A stretch of DNA of 64,000 nucleotides from Phlebotomus papatasi. Lineage: Eukaryota > Arthropoda > Insecta > Diptera > Psychodidae. The stretch's first letter is position 1. Each line of letters starts with the position of its first letter. The notes under the pieces were generated by a model. That model was not told where the DNA came from. It saw only the letters and a list, made by a program, of their open reading frames with translations, and did not search any database. The translations under genes and the position numbers were made by a program. The stretch is from contig NC_077224.1 of the NCBI RefSeq assembly GCF_024763615.1, positions 69,078,712-69,142,711 of the forward strand, written 5' to 3'. Shown one piece after another: positions 12,311-22,949 of this stretch.

Positions 12311-13544
12311 CACCTAACCGAGCTCTGAACTGACTGTCAGAATGCAGGGAAAACATGGTTTTCCGATTGCAAAAAACATGTTTTAGAAAAATAGCTTAAA
12401 ATTGATCTTTTAATGCGTGATACTTTCTACAAACAGTGAAAAGAAGTGATGAAAGTTCCATCTAAGTAGTGATGCCCAAATTTTTGTTCCCGGTGTAACG
12501 TTTCCGGGGAAAATGAGGCCTACAGAGGTTGGAAGTTGGAAGAAATGGTACGAAGCATTCCGGTACCGGATACATTCGTAAAAAATGCTACTACATTTTC
12601 ATTTTCCTGTAGAGGAAAATCCAAGGACTTCCAGGAATTTTGTGAGGCAGAATTATGAACCCAATAAGTGAGAGATTTTTTTGACATAGTGATATAATTG
12701 ATTCGGTTTGTGTGGCATTCAGTAAAAAATCTTAAATCTTGGATTCCTTTTTTAGTACAAAGGTTCAAAACCTTCACCTAATAGGAGTCCGAATAAGTCA
12801 AATGAGGAAAATATTAAGCACATAAAATGTCTTTCAGTAATCAAAGTGTGTACAAATATTAAAAATTTACACATAAACGTAAGGATGCAGTAGAATCTCG
12901 CTAATTCTATTCTTTGAAAATCGGGCTAGTTTTCAATTCAGTATTTGAAAAGAATTTTATTGTCAGTTTTCAAGTGTATTTATGATTGTGAAATGATGCA
13001 AATAAGCTCAAATTTGCTGTGATTTTTTCCTAGTTACGTTCTAATTTTTCATTATTGAGGGTTTTCACAGAATTTACAGTAATTGTGAATGTGTAAAATT
13101 AATATATGTATGTATAGCATAGATGAACAAAAAATCGTTGCATTTCAAATAGTTTCACGCCCGAATATCCCTTTTTCGGGTGACATTTCGAAACCAAATG
13201 CCCGAAATTGAAAGTTTACTGTAGTTTGGACTGATCTTTAACCACCAAATTTTTCGAGTTGAGTGTTCTCTAGGATCAGCCCGTGTGTATCAGAATGAAA
13301 CTCTGGGTTTTCAGGTTCGAAACTGACCAGATTCAGTTTTTTTTTCAGATGTTATATCGGTTTTTAAATCGAAAAATTATGTTAATTCATTAATCAAATC
13401 ACGAAAGTCTGGAAAATCAAATATGCTTGGTACAAAAATGTATTCAGTACGGCCATTAATGTGTAAGGTCCCGTCTTAATTATTTATTGTTTTTCCTCAG
13501 TATTTGTGAGATATTTTGATTTTATAGATTGATGATTTTGGTAT

Positions 13545-13908
13545 TATTGTGGCTTGAGGTAGAGGGACTCACCTAAAGTAATAGGGATAAATTATTAACT
13601 ATAATATCCCTCCAAGTTGCCGCTGGCCGAATTGCTATGCACTGTTTGTATGGGTTTAAACTTCAATATTTTTAGTAATAAATTCACTAGGGTTAGTATT
13701 GTTATTTCACTAGATTTAATTCACTGATTTTTAGTATATTTAATTTAATAGAAAAATCACTTTATTTTAATTGTTGCCGATGTGCTCACCATTACAGTCC
13801 GAATTCAACTAACTTGACTTGCAATTTCTCATTGACACATCTGGCACATCCGGCAATGGCTTCGCGCCATTATTGCAGTTATGGCACCACAAGTGGCGCC
13901 ATCCAACA
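13545..13908 (-). repeat. 3' LTR of the retrotransposon
   Basis: This 364 bp direct repeat matches 18341-18704 without a difference that I can see. Its outer (left) side touches the GGTAT target duplication and its inner side touches the polypurine tract. In the minus orientation it supplies the polyadenylation end of the element, and so lies in sense within the canoe intron. Confidence 0.95.
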
Positions 13909-13920
13909 CCTCCCCCCTTT
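13909..13920 (-). other. polypurine tract of the retrotransposon
   Basis: The minus strand reads AAAGGGGGGAGG immediately before the 3' LTR TGTTGG. This is the expected plus-strand primer. It overlaps the final base pairs of the gag-pol stop codon. Confidence 0.9.
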
Positions 13921-16900
13921 AAGGAATGAGGCGACGTGCCCTCATCCTTTCTGTGTAGGACCCAGGAGCAGGACGTCCGGGACGAAGACGTTGCGCTATG
14001 GGCGATGAAGACGGTCTAATTGGTGCGTCCGGTGTTTTCGGTTCCTCTGGTTCCTGTGTTGGCGTGGTATTACGAGGACTTTCAGGAAATCCAAGGAATT
14101 CTGGTTCCGACGTATCCAAACCTAAACCATCAGGAGTGTCGCTAACGACAATTGGTGTTGGTTTCCACGACGTTGTAGCAATCGGAGTAGAGTTGTTCGA
14201 TCCTGTTGAGGAATCCTTAGGAACATCCGCAGAGTTGGGACTCTGGCGAGGAGTTGGGTGTGTTGGTGCATCACTGGGTGCGAAGAACAGTGGAAGTGAA
14301 TCTGTAGTCTTCTCTGAATTCGCTGAACGGCCTCTAAGCTGGTTAATGTGTGAGCGGATAATGATTCCATCTGATAAACGCACATTATAGCTGACTGAGC
14401 CTCGACGTTCAATCACTGTTCCTGGAGCCCATGTGAACTTTCCACCTTGGAAGAACTTCTTTGCATAGACTTCCTCCCCCCTCTGGAATGAGCGTTTCTT
14501 TGCACCGTGTTTGCGATTATACTGCTCTTCCATTTTCTTGTTTCGTTGAGGGTCCTGCGGATCACGAAATTTGAGCAAATCAAAAATCGTCCTAACTTTT
14601 CTCGAGAACAAAACCTCCGAAGGAGATTTTCCATCAGGTGAATTTTCATTTGGAGTAGTTCTGTAGTTTGCCAGGAACCTTTGAAGACCAACATCCAAAG
14701 AAATTGTCCTCCCTTGCTTCTCCAGCGACCTCTTGAATGAATCCACAAGCCTCTCGCATTGCCCATTGCTGTATGGACAGTAAGGATTGGTCTTAAGATG
14801 CTTGATGCCGTTCATCCGACAAAATTCCTCGAACTCGTCACTTACAAACTGCGTCCCATTGTCACTAACAATTGTTTCCGGAAGACCATTTCGTGCGAAA
14901 GTCTCTCTGAGCTTTTGAATTGTTTGTGTGGTTGTTGATGACGGAGTTCGGAAAATTTCAGGCCATTTGGAGTACGCATCGATGATTAGCAAGAAGGTTT
15001 CACCTCGATATTTGGCATAATCCAAATGAATTCGCTCCCAGGGATGTGTAGCTAGCGGCCATGATGCTAATTCTGCTTTCACAGGAGTCTTTGCGGCAGA
15101 GGCGCAGTCTGTACAGCTCTTGACTTTCTGCTCAATTTCGCTATCAATACCCGGCCAGAAAACGTATCCTCGAGCTATGGACTTCATTCTGGACATACCA
15201 GGGTGTGCATCATGCAGTTGAGTGATGATTTTCTTGCGAAATTGCTCTGGAACAACGATTGTCTCCCTGTAAAACACGCAGTCATGGATAAGCGAGAGAG
15301 CATTCCTGATCTTGAAATACTTCGCTACTTCCTTGGAACGAATTGACTTCAGTGATGTCGGCCATCCGCCCTTGATGTAGTTCACAACATCCTGTAAACT
15401 CTCCGAAGATTGTGTTGCGCGCTTGATCATGCTGAAATTCACAGGTAGTCTAGAAGAAGCTTCCTCAACGATAAGACGATCTTGAGTCTCCTCTAGTTGA
15501 ATTTCTGCAATCACGACTTCTTCTAAGGGTGGTCGACTTGCACTGATCAATCTCGACAGCACATCCGCATGCCCGAAGCTGTCGGTTGAGATAAATTTTA
15601 TCTCAAAATCGTAACTTTGTAAAATCAGCGACCATCTTTGAAGGCGGTTAGCTGTGTGTACCGGAATCCCTTTCTTGCTTCCGAAAATCGACACAAGTGG
15701 TTTGTGATCGGTCAGCAAAGTAAATCTCCTCCCATAAATAAAGCGATGAAACTTTTTGAGAGCGTAAACGATTCCAAGCCCTTCCTTTTCTATTTGACTA
15801 TAGCGCTGTTCGGTTTCCGTCAGGCGTCTGGACGCATGGTAAAAAGCCTTCTGTGTCCCGTCAGGATGCTGGTGATAGGCTACAGACCCTATAGCGTATG
15901 AAGAGGCATCTGAGGCAACCACAATGGGGAGATTTGGATCGTAGTGGGTCAGCAAAAGGTCTGAGGTGATAATTTCCTTGAACTTTTTGAATGCAGCTTC
16001 ACATTCAGCTGTCCACTTCCACGGAACACCCTTCTTGAGTAAGCGATCCAATGGAGTTCTAATCTCACTCATTGATCGGATGAATCGTCCCCAAAACTGC
16101 ACTGCTCCGAGAAAACTGCGAAGTTCACTCACATTGGATGGAGCGGGCATTTTGCAAATTGCTTCAGTTTTATCGGGATCCGGATGTAGGCCTTTCTCAT
16201 CTGCAACGACACCAAGAAATTTTATTTCACGCGAAAAAAATCGGCACTTCTCCAATTTAACACGGAAATTGTAGTCCTCTAGGCGTTTGAAGACTTCTTT
16301 GAGCACGGCAAAATGCTCTTTGGTGTCACTGCTGGCCACGCAGATATCATCAAAATAGGAAATTACCCCAGGAATGCCTTGAAGCATTCTTTCTACGATT
16401 TCTTGGAATATTCCGGGGGCACTCCGGATACCAGGGGGCAACCTATTGAACCGAAATAGACCACGATGAGTATGTATTGTCAATAATTGACTCGATTCCT
16501 CATCCATGGGGATCTGCAAGTACGCATCTGATAGGTCAATGTGACTGAAGACACGTTTATTGGCAAACTGGCTAAATAGACTGTCGGGGTCTGGGATCGG
16601 ATGATTGTTCATCTCAACCGATTCATTTAGGCCAGTTGAATAATCTCCACATATTCTTATGCGGCCATTGGGCTTCCTAGCAACGACTATGGGCGCTGCC
16701 CACGACGAATATTCAGTGGGTGTGATGATTCCCGAAGCTTGCAGGCGTTGAAGCTCATCGTCGATCGTAGCCATTAGGTGGAATGCCACAGGACGTTTTG
16801 GACGAAAAACGGGGCTGACATGAGGCTTGAGGTGAATGGATGCAGTGGCTTTCGTGCACTGACCCATTTCGGTACCAAACACCACAGGAAAAGTAGATTG

Positions 16901-18247
16901 TAGCTCCTTAATCGCAGAGGTAGTATCGATTTCCTGCTGGACAGAGTTGCAATAGGAACTCGGAGCATAATCCCACAATCCCAGTGCCTCAATCCATTCA
17001 ATGCCGAATAGATTCCCTGAAGTCTTCTCGGATACGAGACATCGTCCCCTAACCTCATTTTCTCCAAGCCGAATAGAACACTCAAATTCTCCTAACATTT
17101 CGATATAGTGAGATTGGGCATCCCTGACTTTCAAAGAAATAGGTGTGAGAGAGGGTTGTTTGAGCTTTCTCCAGGTGTCAGCTGAGATAATGGACACGTC
17201 GGCTGCACAATCGAGTTGAAATTCAATTGTGTGCCCATTGATTCTCGGGGATAGGTATTTCCTTCCAGGACTTCTGGGTGAAAATACAGCGTTTGTGCGA
17301 GCCTGATTGGACTGTTTTTTCTTCTTCGCGAAATACTTTTTGCCCGTGGATTTCTTTTTGTCTGAATCTTGAGGAAAAGAGGGACAATATCCGTTTTTAT
17401 GCCCGACCTTGCCACACTCAGAACACTTAGAATTCACGTAGGAGCAATCTTTCACGAAATGCATGGAGCCACAAAGGTAACACGGACGTGGGGGTTTGTC
17501 TTTCTTGGGCGCAAAATCCTTTTTCTTTAAGACACTAACACTAGCTACGGGAGTATCAAGGCGGGAATCACTTTTCACATTGATAAGGCGACGAGCCTCC
17601 TCTACCATAAAATTGAGAGTGATTTTATCCGCGGGTTCCGTCTCGAGTTTTGTCAACAATTGCTCCCGGACTAGAACATACTTTTCACTTTGCAGGCTAT
17701 TGACAAAAATCAATGCTTTAAAATGATCTGCAGTACATTCCGCTAATTTAAATGCCTCACAGTGACGATTAACCACTCCAGCATGGGTTGTGAGATCATC
17801 AGTGTCTTTGAGAATAAGCTGAAGACACTTTCGACGTGTACAAAATAAAGACTCACCCTTTCCGAAGAGCTTTATTAAATTTGCAACATTTTCATCGAAG
17901 CTCAGATTGGCTGGCTCACGTGGCAGCAAATTGCTGGCATATCGCTCATAAGACGATGCATCCAGACGTCTAAGAAGCAGCCTCACTCTTGCAGCATCAT
18001 CCAAATTCTTGCCATCGAGCAAAAATGTGCTCTTGTAGCGCTGATACCACATGTCGAAAGTGAGGTTTTGTTCAGGGGCATATGAAAAAGGGGAAATGCC
18101 TCTGGACAAAGCATCCACAGAAACCTCACTCGATTGCTGCAACGGGACTACCACTTTTTGCTCGGATTTGAGATCTTTGACCTCTTTCAGCAGAGCAGCC
18201 ACAGCTTCTAGAAGCGTCTCGGTGACCTTGCTTTCACCTTCAGCCAT
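13919..18247 (-). CDS. gag-pol polyprotein of the LTR retrotransposon
   Basis: This is an uninterrupted frame of 1442 codons from the ATG at 18247; a non-ATG start at 18259 would add four residues. In order, with approximate residues of the longer form: gag capsid-like region (60-240); two CCHC zinc knuckles (260-295, the first with the spacing CX2CX3HX4C, the second canonical); aspartic protease (about 350) with the active-site triplet D-C-A in place of the usual D-S/T-G; reverse transcriptase (490-700) with the YFDD catalytic box near 636; RNase H (780-900) including TDHKP; integrase with an HHCC zinc site (1020-1060) and D, D, E catalytic residues (1076-1200); a GPF-like C-terminal module (about 1285) and a Pro/Ser-rich tail. 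The stop TAA overlaps the polypurine tract, so there is no 3' leader and no env gene. The product makes a virus-like particle, copies the RNA and integrates the DNA. Confidence 0.95.
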   Translation of the reverse strand: MAEGESKVTETLLEAVAALLKEVKDLKSEQKVVVPLQQSSEVSVDALSRGISPFSYAPEQNLTFDMWYQRYKSTFLLDGKNLDDAARVRLLLRRLDASSYERYASNLLPREPANLSFDENVANLIKLFGKGESLFCTRRKCLQLILKDTDDLTTHAGVVNRHCEAFKLAECTADHFKALIFVNSLQSEKYVLVREQLLTKLETEPADKITLNFMVEEARRLINVKSDSRLDTPVASVSVLKKKDFAPKKDKPPRPCYLCGSMHFVKDCSYVNSKCSECGKVGHKNGYCPSFPQDSDKKKSTGKKYFAKKKKQSNQARTNAVFSPRSPGRKYLSPRINGHTIEFQLDCAADVSIISADTWRKLKQPSLTPISLKVRDAQSHYIEMLGEFECSIRLGENEVRGRCLVSEKTSGNLFGIEWIEALGLWDYAPSSYCNSVQQEIDTTSAIKELQSTFPVVFGTEMGQCTKATASIHLKPHVSPVFRPKRPVAFHLMATIDDELQRLQASGIITPTEYSSWAAPIVVARKPNGRIRICGDYSTGLNESVEMNNHPIPDPDSLFSQFANKRVFSHIDLSDAYLQIPMDEESSQLLTIHTHRGLFRFNRLPPGIRSAPGIFQEIVERMLQGIPGVISYFDDICVASSDTKEHFAVLKEVFKRLEDYNFRVKLEKCRFFSREIKFLGVVADEKGLHPDPDKTEAICKMPAPSNVSELRSFLGAVQFWGRFIRSMSEIRTPLDRLLKKGVPWKWTAECEAAFKKFKEIITSDLLLTHYDPNLPIVVASDASSYAIGSVAYHQHPDGTQKAFYHASRRLTETEQRYSQIEKEGLGIVYALKKFHRFIYGRRFTLLTDHKPLVSIFGSKKGIPVHTANRLQRWSLILQSYDFEIKFISTDSFGHADVLSRLISASRPPLEEVVIAEIQLEETQDRLIVEEASSRLPVNFSMIKRATQSSESLQDVVNYIKGGWPTSLKSIRSKEVAKYFKIRNALSLIHDCVFYRETIVVPEQFRKKIITQLHDAHPGMSRMKSIARGYVFWPGIDSEIEQKVKSCTDCASAAKTPVKAELASWPLATHPWERIHLDYAKYRGETFLLIIDAYSKWPEIFRTPSSTTTQTIQKLRETFARNGLPETIVSDNGTQFVSDEFEEFCRMNGIKHLKTNPYCPYSNGQCERLVDSFKRSLEKQGRTISLDVGLQRFLANYRTTPNENSPDGKSPSEVLFSRKVRTIFDLLKFRDPQDPQRNKKMEEQYNRKHGAKKRSFQRGEEVYAKKFFQGGKFTWAPGTVIERRGSVSYNVRLSDGIIIRSHINQLRGRSANSEKTTDSLPLFFAPSDAPTHPTPRQSPNSADVPKDSSTGSNNSTPIATTSWKPTPIVVSDTPDGLGLDTSEPEFLGFPESPRNTTPTQEPEEPKTPDAPIRPSSSPIAQRLRPGRPAPGSYTERMRARRLIP

Positions 18248-18260
18248 CCCGTCTGCCAAG

Positions 18261-18340
18261 TATTGTGGCTTGAGGTAGAGGGACTCACCTAAAGTAATAG
18301 GGATAAATTATTAACTATAATATCCCTCCAAGTTGCCAAG
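18261..18340 (-). repeat. 80 bp duplication of the LTR end plus primer-binding-site edge
   Basis: Positions 18261-18337 repeat the last 77 bp of the 5' LTR directly inside it, followed by three bases (AAG). On the minus strand both copies are followed by CTTGGCA. After the true LTR this runs into LTR sequence (ACTTGG); after the extra copy it runs into GACGGG and the gag ATG. The shared GGCA at the junction suggests a microhomology jump during reverse transcription. The likely primer-binding site (about 18260-18245) overlaps the gag start codon; the priming tRNA was not identified. Confidence 0.85.
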
Positions 18341-18704
18341 TATTGTGGCTTGAGGTAGAGGGACTCACCTAAAGTAATAGGGATAAATTATTAACTATAA
18401 TATCCCTCCAAGTTGCCGCTGGCCGAATTGCTATGCACTGTTTGTATGGGTTTAAACTTCAATATTTTTAGTAATAAATTCACTAGGGTTAGTATTGTTA
18501 TTTCACTAGATTTAATTCACTGATTTTTAGTATATTTAATTTAATAGAAAAATCACTTTATTTTAATTGTTGCCGATGTGCTCACCATTACAGTCCGAAT
18601 TCAACTAACTTGACTTGCAATTTCTCATTGACACATCTGGCACATCCGGCAATGGCTTCGCGCCATTATTGCAGTTATGGCACCACAAGTGGCGCCATCC
18701 AACA
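18341..18704 (-). repeat. 5' LTR of the retrotransposon
   Basis: This is the partner of 13545-13908 and would carry the element promoter. The outer edge TGTTGG on the minus strand is followed by the GGTAT duplication at 18705-18709. The inner edge ends in CACAATA and is followed not by the usual primer-binding site but by a second copy of the LTR end. Confidence 0.95.
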
Positions 18705-21157
18705 GGTATCAATTTTTTTATGGATGTTTTTAGTTTTTAAAGGCTTTTCAACATAGGATACTGGTCAAAGTAGGCCTAAAGGCGTAAGACCTTGGTAAGG
18801 GGGGCTTAATGGGCTATATTTATGCTTAAAGTGTTGTACTTCAGTCGATGCAATATTCACTGCTATTGATCAAAAAAAAAAGTTCAAAGAGCATAAAAGA
18901 AGCACCCCTTTAACAGGTGACACTCCTGGAGAATATTTCGAAACGAGTGAGCTTCTCGATACGATTAACACCATAATAAAGACGTAATATAGTTTATTCC
19001 TTAAGCCATTTCATTCAGAGGATAAATTATTGCGCACCCTGTTGAAAATACTTTAACATTTTATTACTGTAACTTTTTATGTACTGAATTCAACCCTCAT
19101 ACTCTCACTTGTTCATTTTCTCATGTCACTATCAAGGGTGAGGTCACATGTAAAGCACATACAGTGGAAGTGGGCTCATTAAAATGTTCTAATATAGGTA
19201 TAACTGGAAAGAAAAGCTCTCTCTGTACACTCTGTATTAAGACAATGTTTTATCTACGCAAAATTCTCTTTAACATTTTCCACATCAATTTCTTTTGCAA
19301 AAAAAAAAACACAAACACACAGAATTGCATTAACATTGAGGCGGCATTTGAAAGCATAAAAGAAAAACGATGTGAAAGAAGAAATATTCTCACAATATTT
19401 ACGTAAAAACCACAAATAAATTTAATGGAATTTTCTTCTTCTCTTCTTTCTGCATAGTTAATTCTACAAACAGTTTATTAAAATCAAGACCACACAGAAT
19501 GGGAAAATCACCAGGAAAAGCACACACAAATCAAGCGAAAATAGATGGAAAAAAAGGGGAAGATAGCCAAAAAAAATTATGAAAATTGAATGAAATAATC
19601 TAATTTAGCAATCATTTTTATCATCACGCTGACAATTATATTGGTGGGTGAAAATTTACTTCTTGATTTATAGAACATATAATTGAGCAATATCATTCCA
19701 ATTCTCGGTATTTCTTCATTAAAATTTCAGCTATGACGTCACATTTTGTACCGCAAGAATTTTATGAAATAAATAATAATAGTAAAAGAGTTAGAGCACT
19801 TTTCGGGTGTTATGCCACTGTACACCAAAAATCACTTTTCATCAATATTTATTTAATCTGTCCTCTCTCAAAACTATTTTTACAGATTTTTTTTTTCTCT
19901 ATTATTCTGTTCTTTCAATATCTCTCCGCCCTTCCACCGTATCACCGAGCAACTGTCGCCGACGCCAAAAATGTAGATTCAAAGGTAGAAATTTCAAGTT
20001 GGAAATACTTGTGAGAAAATGCTTCTTGTTGGACAGGAAAATTTCAATAATAATTTTTCCTAGCCTATTTCCCCCAAAAAGCTCTCACGGAATCTCTCTC
20101 ACATAACCCAATGTCGCTCCTCTCTTCGCATCCAATTCCTTCAATAATGTACAGATATTACAAATACATTGAAAAAAACGGCCAAAATATATCATCAAAT
20201 ATATATAGCATTACTCTTATCGATTATTGTCTCTCTAATGAACGTACAAACATAAGAAAGGAACGACTGAACCACATTTCGATATGATAATATTTTATCT
20301 ATATTAAAGCTCATGTAAAGCTCACTTATGTATTATTAAAGTTCTCTCTCTCAATTTCCCACTCTCTTTCTCTCTCTCAATTTCATATTCTCTCTAAAGC
20401 GGTATCGCCCTATTTATCATATAGATATGCATTTAATATATTCCATCATTGTTTCCCTACTGATTACACTCGATAGACCGACAATCAATTTTATCAATTC
20501 CCCCACAACTCCTTCCCCCAAACACTGTAAAATCAACTACATTTCCCTTTCCAAAATGACCAACGCTGTTTTCCACATTCCTTGACACTTTTCACCCCCC
20601 TGCCTATCCTCCCAAACCCCACCGCAAAAAAACATCCCCCACTGGAAAATATACCGCTTTTATCTAAATAAAAGGCAACACCACACAAGAATATACACAT
20701 AAAACGTTTGGAATTTGTGGTAAAGTCGTGAGCTTTTAAAGTATCATCCAGATATTTCTTTTCTCCATCACAAATATCCTCTTTCTCTCTCTCTCTCCTT
20801 CATTGTCATTAAAGTACTTCCAGACTTTTTTTCACTTCCAAGTTATTTGGTCAAAAAAGAAAAAAAAAACAAAAATACTTCAAGACACTGAGCCAAAATA
20901 TTAGGGTAAAATGCAATTATTGCAAGACACATCCATTTATTGGAAGATTTAATTAATCGTGGGAGGAAATATTTAAAAATTTAAGCACATATAGGGGGGT
21001 AATACCAAAATTTGAGCACAACTTTTACATCAAAGGATTTTTTTTTGGTTGACTTTTTCCAAAGAAAAGTCGTAAAGATGTACAAAAAACTTCGGTCTTC
21101 AAAATTGCATGATAATACTAATTTAAAAACTCATTTTACTGTATAAACCAATTAAAC

Positions 21158-21287
21158 CAGGGGTGTGCAAGAACCGTTTGACACCGAATAAATTTCAAAC
21201 TCAGTTTATTGAGGTAACGTTTTGACTACTGACGTACAAGTTTCATTTGACGTTTGTTCGGTTTCAAACGGTTCTTGCACCCCTCTG
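21158..21287. repeat. hAT-like MITE, copy 1
   Basis: This 130 bp element is bounded by CAGGGGTGTGCAAGAACCGT and its inverse ending CACCCCTCTG. Flanks AATTAAAC and AAATAAAC match at 7 of 8 bases, consistent with an 8 bp duplication typical of the hAT superfamily. The TIRs are about 30 bp and the middle contains ACGTTTTGACTACTGACGTA. Confidence 0.85.
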
Positions 21288-21330
21288 AAATAAACCATCA
21301 TTTTATAGAATGATTACGAAGCTTTTCCTT

Positions 21331-21584
21331 CACTGAGAAAAAAAGAGGGTGCGATTAACTTTTTTTCCTCAAAATTTTAACACTTTTCAGGTGTAAAAAA
21401 TATATCAACATTTTTTAATGTTAATTTTACACCTTTTTAAGGGTAAAATTAATACGAAAAAGTGTAACTTTAACCCCCAATACACCTAAAAAGGGTAATA
21501 TTTACACCGATTTTGGATCAATACTGCAGTGTAAAATTAACATTTCCAGAATGTTGTTTTAACTTTTTCGGATTTCTCTCAGTG
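21331..21584 (+). repeat. CACTG-ended MITE, copy 3
   Basis: Same orientation as the copy at 4386, flanked by TT on both sides. The ends are CACTGAGAAAAAAAGAGGGT and CGGATTTCTCTCAGTG. Confidence 0.9.
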
Positions 21585-22025
21585 TTATTATATTTAATAA
21601 AATTCCCTATCAAAGGCAAAAGAAATTATGATAAAACTCTGTCTTTATTTTCAACATATCCGAATTTAAAGTTGCAAAAAAATACTTCTACAATTTACCA
21701 TACGTTCTTATACACAAAAGACTGAATTGTTTCTTGTAGAACTTTCAGTTTGTCCTGATGAAGAATTAAATCGGTTCTATAAAATCGGAAATATTCGACA
21801 ATAAGACCTAATGTAGGGATGGTACAAAAAAAAATAAACACCAAAAATTATTTTCCAAGTTTAAGCCGCAAAAACAATCAAAAATGAAAAGTATTTTCGT
21901 CAATTTTATCAACACTAATAAGAAAGATCGAAAAGTTTAAAATTTTATTGTGTACTAGGCATTACGTATTGCAGAACGCAAGTCATTTCAGGAACTGAGC
22001 AATTGTTTTTGTTTTTCTTTACGTA

Positions 22026-22928
22026 GGGGAGACTGGGGCAAAAAGTCACAAAACGGATATTTTATTTTTTACAAGCTACCAGAGCACCTCCAAAATTTCT
22101 ATTTAGCACAGTTTTATAGGAAATTTACCGCTCTATAACTCTGTTAAAGCTATTTTCTTCTATTTTGTAAGGAAATATATTTATCGAGCCATTTTCTAAA
22201 AGGTAAATTTGTGATCATTCTCAAAAAATGCTGGGGCAAATAGTATCAGGCATAAGATACTATCACATTTTGATTCGCTTTATTACGGGATTCCGTAAAT
22301 TCAAGTAAAATACCTGGATTACATATTTTCATAGGAAATTTTAATCTTCTACACCTTTGTAAAACACCGTTTTCTCTATCTGAGCGAGAAAAGCGCATTT
22401 TAAGCTATTTTGCAAAAAACACACAAAAGACTGCAAATCGTTTGACAAATTCAAACAACAAACACCGACACATAGAATTGACGTTTCTTTTTACCGTGGG
22501 ACATCAGAAATTGTTTCGGTTTTTGGTACTTTTTGCTCCATAGCTTTTGTTACTTTTTACCCCAAGTGATAGTTTTTAATAAAAGGATTTCTGGAGAAAA
22601 GAATCTTTGTAAAATTCTAGAATAGATAGTGGATTCGTATTCAAAGAATATGCAGATAATTTGGAAAATATTCACCAGTGCTTCAAATTTCATATAAGTA
22701 GCTAATAATTGATATCTTCTGCGCGGAAAACATTTCAAAAATAGGGCTAAAAATATCGATATTTTTTGTTTTCTAAATTCCTTGTTCAAATTCTAAAAAA
22801 AACTTACGACATTGAAGAAGACTTCTGGCGGGTATCTATGGAAAAAAATTTAAGCCGCAATCTTACTTATCTTGGAAGATATTGAATTTTAAAATTTTCG
22901 ATTTGTGACTTTTTGCCCCAGTCTCCCC
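22026..22928. repeat. TA-flanked 0.9 kb element with GGGGAGACTGGGGC ends, copy 1
   Basis: TIRs of about 28 bp (GGGGAGACTGGGGCAAAAAG plus TCACAAA and its inverse) lie between TA dinucleotides. The interior repeats phrases such as CTTTTTGCTCC and TACTTTTTACCCC. It has no transposase; the 79-codon minus frame at 22789 is not recognisable. Confidence 0.88.
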
Positions 22929-22949
22929 TATGTTTTGCAGGCTCAGTAA

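Larger units (their letters stand above)
13545..18704 (-). mobile_element. intact Ty3/gypsy-type LTR retrotransposon, probably Mag-like lineage
   Basis: This 5160 bp element is read on the minus strand. Two 364 bp LTRs (13545-13908 and 18341-18704) are identical by eye and are flanked by the 5 bp duplication GGTAT (13540-13544 and 18705-18709). On the minus strand the LTR starts TGTTGG and ends CACAATA. A polypurine tract AAAGGGGGGAGG abuts the 3' LTR (13909-13920). A single long frame encodes gag and pol in the order protease, reverse transcriptase, RNase H, integrase, which places it with Metaviridae. The fused single frame and the gag style suggest the Mag lineage (inference). It sits in canoe intron 3 in the same orientation as the gene. 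An 80 bp extra copy of the LTR end lies just inside the 5' LTR. Identical LTRs imply recent insertion. Confidence 0.95.

Noticed and set aside
13998..18278. Several 60-130 codon frames on both strands within the retrotransposon
   Set aside because: Shadows of the gag-pol frame; none shows a conserved domain or an env-like signal peptide.
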